In this document: positions 5,908-12,100 of the stretch, piece after piece
Position numbering within the stretch: position 1 is the first letter of the stretch
Layout of the letters: each line of letters begins with the position of its first letter
DNA from: Acidimicrobiaceae bacterium UBA2093
GTDB lineage: Bacteria; Actinomycetota; Acidimicrobiia; Acidimicrobiales; Ilumatobacteraceae
Assembly (NCBI GenBank): GCA_002331255.1
Contig: DCZD01000043.1
Location: forward strand, 36,041-48,140
Direction of reading: 5' to 3'
Length of the DNA stretch: 12,100 nucleotides
Notes under the pieces: model-generated
What the model was told of the DNA's origin: nothing
The model's input: the letters and a program-made list of their open reading frames with translations, nothing else
Databases searched by the model: none
Made by a program: the position numbers and the translations under genes

Positions 5908-6876
5908 GTGCGAACCCTTGTGTGCAAACAATTCGGACCACTCGATGACCTCGTGTTAGAGGACCAACCGACGCCAGCATTAGGCGAAAGTGATGTACGC
6001 ATCGCCGTGACGGCGTGTGGCGTCAACTTCGTCGATGCGTTGTTGTGTGAAGGCAAATATCAGATCAAACCACCATTGCCGTTCCGCCCTGGCTCTGAAG
6101 TTGTCGGCCGCATCACTGAAGTCGGAAGCTCTGTCACATCGGTGTCGGTCGGTGAGCGTGTTTTTGCTCCGGTTGGCTTTGGTGGTTTCGCCGATGAAGT
6201 GGTGACGCACTCGATGCGCGTGTTCGGTATTCCAGAGGCGATGAGTGATGGCCAAGGGGCAACTTTCATGCAGAGTTATCTCACCGGATGGTTCGCATTG
6301 GTGAACAGAGCCAACGTAGAGGCGGGTAAGACAATGCTTGTGCTCGGTGCCGGAGGCGGTGTCGGCCTCGCTGCGGTTGACCTTGGCCGCGCCCTCGGAC
6401 TTCGAGTGATTGCAGCAGCATCATCGGCCGACAAGCGCGAGCTTGCAGCGAGCAAAGGCGCGTTTGCGACGATTGATACGTCAACAGAAGATGTGAAGGA
6501 ACGTGCGAAGGAACTCGCCGGTGGTGGCATCGACTATCTGTATGACCCTGTTGGCGGTGACCTTGGCGCCACATGTTTGCGAGCCATCGGCGAAGATGGC
6601 CAGTACTTGGTGGTCGGATTCGTAGGAGGCATTCAGTCGCTACCGGCGAACCAGGTGTTGTTGCGTAACAGGCGCATCACCGGTGTTGACTGGGGTGCGT
6701 GGGTTGGCCGCCATCCAAAGGAACACCAACAGATGTTGAAAATGGTGCTTGAGTGGATTGCCGACGGACGCCTAAACCCAGTGGAGCCGAAGTCGTACCC
6801 ACTGTCAGCGGCTGTTCAGGCACTGAAGGACATGCAGAACCGTAAGGTCGCTGGCAAGGTCATTCTCGTTCCCTAA
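5908..6876 (+). CDS. NADPH:quinone oxidoreductase (zeta-crystallin-type medium-chain dehydrogenase/reductase)
   Basis: The protein has 322 aa from GTG 5908, the usual length for this family. The first residues (V/M)RTLVCKQFGPLDDLVLED match the standard QOR N-terminus. An ATG at 5818 would add 30 unconserved residues and overlap the previous gene. Features are GVNFVDALLCEGKYQ (38-52), PFRPGSEVVGRI (58-69), and the cofactor loop VLGAGGGVGLAAVDLGRALG (145-164), followed by AAASSADKRELA. The classical alcohol dehydrogenase zinc ligands are absent, as expected for QORs. It reduces quinones or alpha,beta-unsaturated carbonyls with NADPH in the cytoplasm. It lies 49 bases behind the flavodoxin-type pair, so three reductases of two unrelated folds are clustered. 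It has its own leaderless-type promoter box. The true acceptor is unknown. Confidence 0.92.
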   Translation: MRTLVCKQFGPLDDLVLEDQPTPALGESDVRIAVTACGVNFVDALLCEGKYQIKPPLPFRPGSEVVGRITEVGSSVTSVSVGERVFAPVGFGGFADEVVTHSMRVFGIPEAMSDGQGATFMQSYLTGWFALVNRANVEAGKTMLVLGAGGGVGLAAVDLGRALGLRVIAAASSADKRELAASKGAFATIDTSTEDVKERAKELAGGGIDYLYDPVGGDLGATCLRAIGEDGQYLVVGFVGGIQSLPANQVLLRNRRITGVDWGAWVGRHPKEHQQMLKMVLEWIADGRLNPVEPKSYPLSAAVQALKDMQNRKVAGKVILVP

Positions 6877-6889
6877 CGCCCGATGGCGT
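6876..6889. terminator. Small hairpin between convergent QOR and methyltransferase genes
   Basis: ACGCC and GGCGT arms with a CGAT loop begin at the last base of the QOR stop codon, in a 33-base convergent gap. No T-tract follows. It could end transcription in both directions, but the evidence is mainly position. Confidence 0.25.
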
Positions 6890-6909
6890 GCGGCGAGGGC
6901 TGCAAGTTC

Positions 6910-7497
6910 TCAATCCTTGGAGCGTTCAAGTTCGTATAACGCAAGACCGACTTTGCGACTGACCCACATACCAGCGCCGGCTTGCACGAAGTGTTCTCCG
7001 AGGTGTCTGCGGTACCACTGTCCGCTGCGTGCTCGCACGTTCATGTCCGTCGCCCGCTTGTCAACGACATGTTCAAGATCATGTGACGTTGGCGCCTCGA
7101 TGTAAAGAACTCCACGACATGCGGCAGCGAGATGTTCGATGGCTCTCTGTGTACCTGCATCAGCAAGGTAGTGCAGTACTCCGTGGCAGATGACGAGGTC
7201 GTATGTTCGCTCTGGTCGCCATGCCGTGATATCACGAAGTTCATGGCCGAACTTCTTACATGCATGTTCACTGACATCGGTCGAGTGCACGGTGACTCGC
7301 GGTCGATTTTCTTTGTACCAATCACGCCAGTAACCCGGACCAGCTCCAACATCGAGCACGCTGCGCACTGGTAAATCCCACCATTGACAGAAGGAATCGA
7401 CGGCCTGTGCCAACTGAGCAATTTTTCGCTTCGTGTGGACAGGTTTGTCTGAATAGAAGCGCCGGTAGTAGTCCTCGTCAAATACAGCTCGAGCCAT
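6910..7497 (-). CDS. Class I SAM-dependent methyltransferase, small
   Basis: The protein has 195 aa. Motif I reads VRSVLDVGAGPGYWRDW (44-60), the SAM-binding glycine loop. D74 in HSTDVSEHAC sits at the end of the second strand to hold the SAM ribose. YDLVICHGVLHYL (99-111) is motif IV. The N-terminal DEDYYRRFYSDKP stretch resembles methyltransferases of the type-11/type-12 domain. The substrate cannot be identified. The ATG is fixed because an in-frame TGA lies only two codons upstream. The phosphatase gene ends 58 bases upstream on the same strand, so readthrough from it is possible. No membrane segment or signal peptide is present. Confidence 0.85.
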   Translation of the reverse strand: MARAVFDEDYYRRFYSDKPVHTKRKIAQLAQAVDSFCQWWDLPVRSVLDVGAGPGYWRDWYKENRPRVTVHSTDVSEHACKKFGHELRDITAWRPERTYDLVICHGVLHYLADAGTQRAIEHLAAACRGVLYIEAPTSHDLEHVVDKRATDMNVRARSGQWYRRHLGEHFVQAGAGMWVSRKVGLALYELERSKD

Positions 7498-7524
7498 GCA
7501 TCATTGATAACAGGTCACCGAGGT

Positions 7525-7539
7525 CAGAAAGACTTTCTG
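7525..7539 (-). terminator. Inverted repeat after the RCC1-phosphatase gene
   Basis: CAGAAA and TTTCTG arms around a 3-base loop lie 17 bases past the stop of the exported phosphatase and 28 bases before the methyltransferase start. There is no following T-run, so termination is uncertain. It might instead be a regulatory site for the methyltransferase gene. Direct repeats AGGTCA at 7512 and 7521 abut it. Confidence 0.25.
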
Positions 7540-7555
7540 CATCTGGTGCTGTCAG

Positions 7556-9661
7556 TCATGGTGCGCAGGTAGCTGAACCCGTATCGACGACCGTGGCATC
7601 AAGAGAGTTCACGAACGACCAGTTGTAGCCGCGTTCGGCGAAGGTGAGGTCGAGTACACCGTGATTGGATCGGTAACGGAATTCGCTACCTGCAGCCGTG
7701 GCGATGTAGTTGTGTGCTGGGGCGCCGCCCAGTCCGCTGATGAAGAAACGTGGCCCACCGTCGCGTGGGCGTCCGTCGTTGCCGAGCGGTGCAAAACGTT
7801 CGTAGATGTGGTCATGCGCAGCCAACATGAGATCAGCCCCGCCGTCAACTGCAATGCGCCACAAGTCAGACACCGAGACGGTGCCGTATCGACCACTCGA
7901 TACGAGCGGATGATGCATCGCCACGACGACACATTTGCCCTCGGTCGATGCTTTGCGAAGTTGGGCAGCAAGCCACAGCGATTGCGGTGATATCGCCGAG
8001 CATCCGTCAAAGAGTTGCCCGAGGCACCACGAGTCGACGACGAGCGCCCTCCACGGACCAAAGTCGGTGGAATAGTAGGACTGCGAGTTTGGTCCGAAGA
8101 AGCGTGTGTAGCCGTATGCGCCGGGCACCCCGTACTCATGATTGCCGCGCATAGGGAAGGTCTTGCTCGCAAATGTTCCCCATGTGTCGCGGTAGTAGTA
8201 GTCGAAGTTCTCCCACTCGCCATCGGGGTACTGCAGATCACCGAGTGCGAGAACGGCATCAGCAGACATGGAGGTAATGAGGCCAGCAGTGGATGGAGCA
8301 CCGCATTGACTGCCGGCCGCCCCCGTGCCGCTGTTCACGTACTGGCTGTCGCCACACGACACGTCACCTGCGGCGATGACCCGTGCAGAAGTCGCCGTAC
8401 CGACACCTTGTCGGTGCACACCGTCTGGCCACACTCCGGTGCCCTCGCGACGGGTGACCGCACTTGAGTCGCCTAACTCACCGAAGAGATTTCGTCCCCA
8501 GCACCACAAACCTCGCTGTACAGACAGGACAGCGCACGCATGGGTCACGCCGACGGAGACAAGTGAGGTGGTGCCGAGGGCCTCGGGAATGTTCACCACA
8601 TGGGGAACATGTTGAGAGGTGCTCGTTCCATCAGCGAGTTGACCGTAGGTGTTGTTTCCCCAGCACCACACCGTTCCGTCCGCGATATTCGCACATGCGA
8701 ATTCTTCACCGGCATGCACGCTGACTGGGTCGGTCAGGCGGACATTCACTGGAGTTGGTCGGGCTCTTCCTTTTGTGAGGCCTAGTTGTCCGGAGTTGTT
8801 GCGACCGAAGCACAACACTTTGTGGTCGTCGCTGGCTTTGGCGTTTGACGCGACAACACAGGTGAACCCGTTTCCAGCACTGACTGAACTAACAGTGAGT
8901 GTCCCGACGCGTTCAGGCTTCAGGCGGGCAGTGACCCCAGAAGTGCCCAGCTGGCGAGTGCCGTTTGCACCCCAACACCACAGTCGTTTGTCATTCGTCA
9001 CTGCACAGGTGTGAGTTGTGCCAACACTCACTGCGATAACGCCACGAAGCTTTGTGTCGACTGGAACGATCGAATCATTGCGTGTACCGACTCCGAGTTG
9101 GCCGCGACCATTCGAGCCCCAACACCACAATGAGGCGTTCATCTTGATGGCACATGTGTGTGACGCTCCGACATCGACGTGAACGACACCGGTGATCGGG
9201 AGTTGTGTCGGAAGAAGTACTGCGCTGCGAATAGCAACCGCCCGAGTCGTTGGTGCAATTTGTGCTGTCGTCTCGTATGCGGTTTCCAACTGGCCCCAGC
9301 ACCACAGTGTCTTGTTGACGAGCGTCGCACACGTGCGCATGCCACCAGCGTCAACCAAGGACGCACCGGTAAGAAGTGACGGCTGGAACGTGAGCGACAT
9401 TGCAGTTGTGCCAGTTCCTAGTTGGCCGTTGTCATTCAGGCCTGAGCACAACACGGCCGTGGCCCGCAGGAGACAAGAGTGGTAGCTGCCGGTGGTGACA
9501 TCGGAGATCGCGAAAGTATCTGCTGGTGTTGACACAGGTGCGGTGGTCGCTGCGACTTTGGCTGCGGCCGACGTGGACGCCGATGGTGCACCAAGGGTGA
9601 CCACGAGGGTGGTGGCAGCAAAGACCGGGATGGCACGGAGAACGCGGGACATTCGGCGCAT
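7556..9661 (-). CDS. Exported RCC1-like beta-propeller fused to purple-acid-phosphatase-like metallophosphoesterase
   Basis: The protein has 701 aa from the ATG at 9661. Residues 1-34 (MRRMSRVLRAIPVFAATTLV, then VTLGAPSAST...AAA) form a Sec signal peptide, so it is secreted or cell-surface. Residues about 50-417 carry seven RCC1-type repeats, each with a G-x-x-(H/F)-(T/S/A)-C...LWCWG-x-N-x-x-GQLG pattern, enough for a closed seven-bladed propeller. Every repeat has a cysteine pair: C63/C72, C111/C121, C170/C180, C219/C229, C268/C284, C323/C333, C376/C387. Residues about 427-701 are a metallophosphoesterase with D433, GDLQY (D475, Y478), GNHE (N507), MHHP (H583) and AHDHIYER (H616, H618). All seven metal ligands of purple acid phosphatases, including the tyrosine, have counterparts. 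The likely role is extracellular phosphoester hydrolysis, with the propeller as binding or adhesion module. A start at 9751 would lack a signal peptide and overlap the divergent gene; M4 at 9652 is also possible. Confidence 0.88.
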   Translation of the reverse strand: MRRMSRVLRAIPVFAATTLVVTLGAPSASTSAAAKVAATTAPVSTPADTFAISDVTTGSYHSCLLRATAVLCSGLNDNGQLGTGTTAMSLTFQPSLLTGASLVDAGGMRTCATLVNKTLWCWGQLETAYETTAQIAPTTRAVAIRSAVLLPTQLPITGVVHVDVGASHTCAIKMNASLWCWGSNGRGQLGVGTRNDSIVPVDTKLRGVIAVSVGTTHTCAVTNDKRLWCWGANGTRQLGTSGVTARLKPERVGTLTVSSVSAGNGFTCVVASNAKASDDHKVLCFGRNNSGQLGLTKGRARPTPVNVRLTDPVSVHAGEEFACANIADGTVWCWGNNTYGQLADGTSTSQHVPHVVNIPEALGTTSLVSVGVTHACAVLSVQRGLWCWGRNLFGELGDSSAVTRREGTGVWPDGVHRQGVGTATSARVIAAGDVSCGDSQYVNSGTGAAGSQCGAPSTAGLITSMSADAVLALGDLQYPDGEWENFDYYYRDTWGTFASKTFPMRGNHEYGVPGAYGYTRFFGPNSQSYYSTDFGPWRALVVDSWCLGQLFDGCSAISPQSLWLAAQLRKASTEGKCVVVAMHHPLVSSGRYGTVSVSDLWRIAVDGGADLMLAAHDHIYERFAPLGNDGRPRDGGPRFFISGLGGAPAHNYIATAAGSEFRYRSNHGVLDLTFAERGYNWSFVNSLDATVVDTGSATCAP
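8496..9306 (-). repeat. Interspersed 13-base repeat CCCCARCACCACA, five copies within the RCC1 propeller
   Basis: On the plus strand near-identical 13-mers occur at 8496, 8658, 8970, 9117 and 9294, three with G and two with A at the sixth base. On the coding strand they encode the Leu-Trp-Cys-Trp-Gly core of the propeller repeats. Conservation at DNA level partly reflects the single Trp codon and the protein motif. They can still act as recombination or slippage points that change repeat number. This is not a CRISPR: spacing is irregular and the frame is coding. Confidence 0.6.
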
Positions 9662-9671
9662 CAGGAACCTC

Positions 9672-9677
9672 ACCGTA
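9672..9677 (-). promoter_or_regulatory. Candidate -10 box TACGGT for the RCC1-phosphatase gene
   Basis: TACGGT on the minus strand is followed by GAGGTTCCTG and the ATG at 9661. The GAGG in this spacer could serve as a Shine-Dalgarno 6 bases before the start if transcription begins further upstream, or the box could drive a transcript with a 3-4 base leader. Both readings support the 9661 start. Confidence 0.35.
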
Positions 9678-9743
9678 CCGAGTCTTGGTGCTTGTCGAGC
9701 GTCGGGGCAATGAACAGCATGTATTGGTGGTTGAATTGTGCGC

Positions 9744-10226
9744 ATGAGCATTTATTCGCAACACCTCTCAACACTCGACGGTCAGCCCGATGTACTTGCA
9801 CAGGTCAAGGACAAAGTCACTCTCATCGTCAACGTGGCTAGCAAGTGTGGACTCACACCGCAATATGAAGCCCTCGAAACGATGCACAAGAAGTATTCAT
9901 CGCGCGGCTTCAGCGTGCTTGGAGTGCCGTGCAACCAGTTCATGGGTCAAGAGCCCGGTACTGCCGACGAGATCCGTACGTTCTGCAGCAACTCGTATGG
10001 TGTCACGTTTCCGCTGTCTGAAAAGATCGAAGTGAACGGCGATGGGCGCCATGCGCTGTATAGCGAGTTGACGCCCCACGCTGATGTTGATGGTGTCGAC
10101 GGTGACATTCGCTGGAACTTCGAGAAGTTCTTGGTGAATCGCAAGGGCGAGGTCGTCGCACGTTTCGGCCCGCAAGTTTTGCCCGACGCCGATTCAGTGG
10201 TTGCCGCGATCGAAGCCGCGCTGTAG
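9744..10226 (+). CDS. Glutathione-peroxidase-family thiol peroxidase (two-cysteine, thioredoxin-dependent type)
   Basis: The protein has 160 aa from ATG 9744; an in-frame GTG at 9738 would add two residues. The catalytic motif NVASKCGLT has C35, encoded by TGT, so this is not a selenocysteine enzyme. The GPx tetrad partners are present: Q69 or Q65 in CNQFMGQEPG, and W124-N125 in RWNFEKFLV. C81 in FCSNSYGVTFP lies 46 residues after C35, the same spacing as the peroxidatic and resolving cysteines of yeast Gpx3. This points to thioredoxin as reductant, which fits actinobacteria that use mycothiol rather than glutathione. It reduces hydrogen peroxide and lipid hydroperoxides in the cytoplasm. It is divergent from the exported phosphatase and followed after 5 bases by agmatine deiminase, so the two are probably cotranscribed. 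Confidence 0.94.
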   Translation: MSIYSQHLSTLDGQPDVLAQVKDKVTLIVNVASKCGLTPQYEALETMHKKYSSRGFSVLGVPCNQFMGQEPGTADEIRTFCSNSYGVTFPLSEKIEVNGDGRHALYSELTPHADVDGVDGDIRWNFEKFLVNRKGEVVARFGPQVLPDADSVVAAIEAAL

Positions 10227-10231
10227 TCAAC

Positions 10232-11257
10232 ATGAGCAACATGCCGCGTCCAGGCGCGGTCATGCCAGCTGAGTTTTTCGCTCACGAGCGCACCATCATG
10301 TGCTGGCCAGCGCGTGAGGAACTGTACGGGGATCTCTTCGCCGAAGCTGAGCGGGCACACGCCGAAGTTGCGCGCACCATTGCACGTTTCGAACCTGTAA
10401 CAGTCATCGCAGATCAACGTCATGTCGAGCGTGCGGCGAGCATCGCCGGGGACAATGTTGAGGTGGTCGAAATGCCCATTGATGACTCGTGGTTTCGAGA
10501 CTCTGGTCCGATCTACGTGCACGATGAACAGGGTGCACTGGTGGCCACCTCATGGGTCTTCAACGGTTGGGGTGAAAAGTTCTCGCCAATTGAGAAAGAC
10601 CAAGCGATTGCGTCGCATTTCGCAAGGTCCCGCGGCGATGCACTTCGTGAAATTCCGATGGTGCTCGAAGGCGGATCGCTGAATGTGAACGGTGACGGGG
10701 TATTGGTGACAACGATGCAGTGCCTATTGCATCCGAATCGAAACCCGAACGTGTCGAAGCGCAACATTGAGCTACGCCTGAGGGAAGAGCTCGGTGCACA
10801 ATCGGTTCTGTGGTTGCCGCACGGATTGGAATTCGACGACGACACTGACGGTCACGTCGACAACGTCGCCGCATTCGCGTCGCGTGATCAACTGCTGTTA
10901 CAGGGTTGCGATGACACCCAGCGAGCAGACCACGCTCGAATGTCGATCAACGCCAAAATCGCCGAGGATTTCCGCGCACACGACGGCTCGCCTCTTCGTA
11001 CGACCATCGTGCCAGTACTTCCATTCACCGAGGTGAATGGCGCCACCGTCGTGGTTCCGTATCTCAACTTCTATCTTGGCAATGACTTCGTGCTGATTCC
11101 CACATGTGGCCATGCGGCTGATGGGGACATGGTGGCGCTCATTGGCGAACAATTCCCGGGGCGCACTGCCATTGGTCTTGAAGTCGGGGCCGTGCTTGCT
11201 GTCGGTGGCGGCGGCATCCACTGCATCACGCAGCAAGTTCCTGCAGTCAAGAAATAG
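10232..11257 (+). CDS. aguA: Agmatine deiminase
   Basis: The protein has 341 aa, slightly shorter than many family members (about 350-370). It belongs to the guanidino-group-modifying (PAD-like) five-fold propeller enzymes and converts agmatine to N-carbamoylputrescine plus ammonia, a step in arginine-to-putrescine conversion. Signatures are MPAEFFAHERTIMCWP (11-26), DDSWFRDSGPIYV (84-96) with the substrate-binding acids, EGGSLNVNGDG (146-156), TTMQCLL..NRNP, DTDGHVDNVAAF (204-215) with catalytic H208, and GGGGIHCITQQVP (325-337) with nucleophile C331. All catalytic elements are intact. The gene starts 5 bases after the peroxidase stop with no evident Shine-Dalgarno, so coupling is likely. 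No N-carbamoylputrescine amidohydrolase gene is in the window. Confident in family; related peptidyl-arginine deiminase annotations refer to the same superfamily. Confidence 0.94.
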   Translation: MSNMPRPGAVMPAEFFAHERTIMCWPAREELYGDLFAEAERAHAEVARTIARFEPVTVIADQRHVERAASIAGDNVEVVEMPIDDSWFRDSGPIYVHDEQGALVATSWVFNGWGEKFSPIEKDQAIASHFARSRGDALREIPMVLEGGSLNVNGDGVLVTTMQCLLHPNRNPNVSKRNIELRLREELGAQSVLWLPHGLEFDDDTDGHVDNVAAFASRDQLLLQGCDDTQRADHARMSINAKIAEDFRAHDGSPLRTTIVPVLPFTEVNGATVVVPYLNFYLGNDFVLIPTCGHAADGDMVALIGEQFPGRTAIGLEVGAVLAVGGGGIHCITQQVPAVKK

Positions 11258-11290
11258 TCTCCACATGCAAGTGCTGTGACGCCGATGTGA

Positions 11291-12100
11291 TCAGACGGGT
11301 GCGTCGCACGTACGCAGTGGCAACACCGTGCGTGGCAGATGGTCCCGTAAGTCGGCGAGAAGATCGTTCTTCAGTGATTGATGCGCTGGGTCGTCCCACA
11401 AATTCATCTGCTGTAACGGATCATTTCGGTGGTCGTACAGTTCACCTTCAGTGCCGTCGTGCAATGTCCCGCGACCCATTGATGTGCAGGTGAAACCGTC
11501 TCGATGAATCGTCCGCGATCGAACGACTTTGTCGAAGAGCACGCTGTCCCATTCAGTGAGTACGCGTTCGAAGCCGCGGGCGTGAGCATCGTCACTCGAC
11601 ACTGGTAGCGACGGAGCTTCGGCATAATCGGGTGCGGGCAAACCTGCAATGTCAGCGAACGTCGCTGCCAAGGACACAAGCCCAACAGGTGCATCTACAA
11701 CGCCTGGTGAGATGTTCGCCGAAGCCGCCGGCTTCCAAATCAGTGGCAGTCGCATGAGCCCATCTACGTGGTAGGGGCCCTTGAACAGGAAGCCAAAGTC
11801 GCCTTGCATTTCGCCGTGATCGGTGGTGAACACGACGTCAACGTTGTCGTCCCAGCCCCGAGAGCGGATGGCAGCGAGCACCCGACCGATGGCCTCATCA
11901 ATCAGCTCATTTTCAATGTGCGTCATGGCGTTGACTTCGCGCACCTGGTCAGCAGTGAGCGTGGCGGGAATCCACTTCGCAGGTGCTTCGTAGTTCGACA
12001 CGAAACTTCCGTCGTACCAACCCATCCAATGCGCAGGTTTGTCACGCAGAACTGCTTCACGCCGCGCCGTGTCTGCGATGTAACCGGCTGGAAGATCCAG
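11291..12100 (-). CDS. Sulfatase-family hydrolase, C-terminal part (5' end outside window)
   Basis: The frame is open from base 12100 to the stop at 11291, giving 269 codons. The gene continues beyond the window; the Met at 12025 is internal, because the 25 codons before it (DLPAGYIADTARREAVL...) are also open and sulfatase-like. VVFTTDHGEMQGDFGFLFKG (DHGE encoded at about 11810-11821) contains the metal-binding Asp-His of the sulfatase/alkaline phosphatase superfamily and the lysine typical of sulfate binding. MRLPLIWKP and the ELYDHRNDPLQQMNLWDDP tail are also characteristic of sulfatases. The formylglycine-forming Cys/Ser motif lies outside the window, so activity cannot be judged. Substrate is unknown: choline sulfate, aryl sulfate or sulfated glycans are all possible. 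It is convergent with aguA across 33 bases. Confidence 0.9.
   Translation of the reverse strand: MDLPAGYIADTARREAVLRDKPAHWMGWYDGSFVSNYEAPAKWIPATLTADQVREVNAMTHIENELIDEAIGRVLAAIRSRGWDDNVDVVFTTDHGEMQGDFGFLFKGPYHVDGLMRLPLIWKPAASANISPGVVDAPVGLVSLAATFADIAGLPAPDYAEAPSLPVSSDDAHARGFERVLTEWDSVLFDKVVRSRTIHRDGFTCTSMGRGTLHDGTEGELYDHRNDPLQQMNLWDDPAHQSLKNDLLADLRDHLPRTVLPLRTCDAPV

Noticed and set aside
7512..7526. Direct repeat AGGTCA-N3-AGGTCA before the methyltransferase gene
   Set aside because: Only two 6-base copies, no recognised bacterial operator of this form, and no regulator nearby; recorded but not called.
7609..8467. Long open frames on both strands within the phosphatase gene (for example 7609-8301 minus, 8015-8467 plus)
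   Set aside because: Their translations are low-complexity, Arg/Thr/Ser-rich and unrelated to any family, as expected for shadows of a real gene.
8496..9306. CRISPR-like appearance of the spaced 13-mers
   Set aside because: Spacing is irregular (147 to 312 bases), units are short, and all lie in frame encoding a protein motif.
9662..9751. Earlier ATG at 9751 for the RCC1-phosphatase gene
   Set aside because: It would bury the signal peptide behind 30 residues and overlap the start of the divergent peroxidase gene. The ATG at 9661 opens directly into a basic n-region and hydrophobic core.

Overview
The window looks like chromosome from a high-to-moderate GC actinobacterium, most plausibly a member of the Acidimicrobiia (Ilumatobacter-like). 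This rests on overall protein style, roughly 55% GC judged by eye, mostly actinobacterial-type families, and several genes whose start codon lies 6-7 bases after a TANNNT box, the signature of leaderless transcripts common in Actinomycetota. Taxonomy is an inference. No rRNA, tRNA, CRISPR array, insertion sequence or phage gene was seen. Coding density is very high, with no gene-free stretch over 100 bases.

Layout. Bases 1-979 (+) hold the C-terminal end of an FMN-dependent alpha-hydroxy-acid dehydrogenase, followed 4 bases later by a LOG/TIGR00730 Rossmann-fold protein. Convergent to these is a PaaI-type hotdog thioesterase (990-1658, -). It is divergent from a single-domain FKBP prolyl isomerase (1737-2108, +). 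A saccharopine-dehydrogenase-family oxidoreductase follows (2201-3487, +), behind a 92-base leader with a GC hairpin and a seven-codon open frame. A membrane-anchored ABM-domain protein (3510-4106, -) is divergent from a ferritin-like diiron protein (4159-4626, +). Next come two tandem paralogous flavodoxin-fold quinone reductases joined by a 4-base overlap (4669-5256 and 5253-5858, +) and a zeta-crystallin-type NADPH:quinone oxidoreductase (5908-6876, +).

On the minus strand follow a small class I methyltransferase (6910-7497) and a large exported protein (7556-9661). The exported protein joins a seven-repeat RCC1-like beta-propeller to a purple-acid-phosphatase-like metallophosphoesterase. 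Divergent from it is a probable bicistron of a two-cysteine glutathione/thioredoxin peroxidase (9744-10226) and agmatine deiminase (10232-11257). The right edge is the C-terminal part of a sulfatase (11291-12100, -) that starts beyond the window.

How they may work together. The central stretch (3.5-6.9 kb) plus the peroxidase is rich in redox and oxidative-stress functions: ferritin-like protein, three quinone/flavin reductases, an ABM protein and a thiol peroxidase. They sit in several transcription units, so a shared role is suggestive only. The most distinctive items are the RCC1-phosphatase exoprotein and the recurring TA(C/G)(T/G)GT box just ahead of start codons. I did not find convincing evidence for a wholly new multi-gene system.
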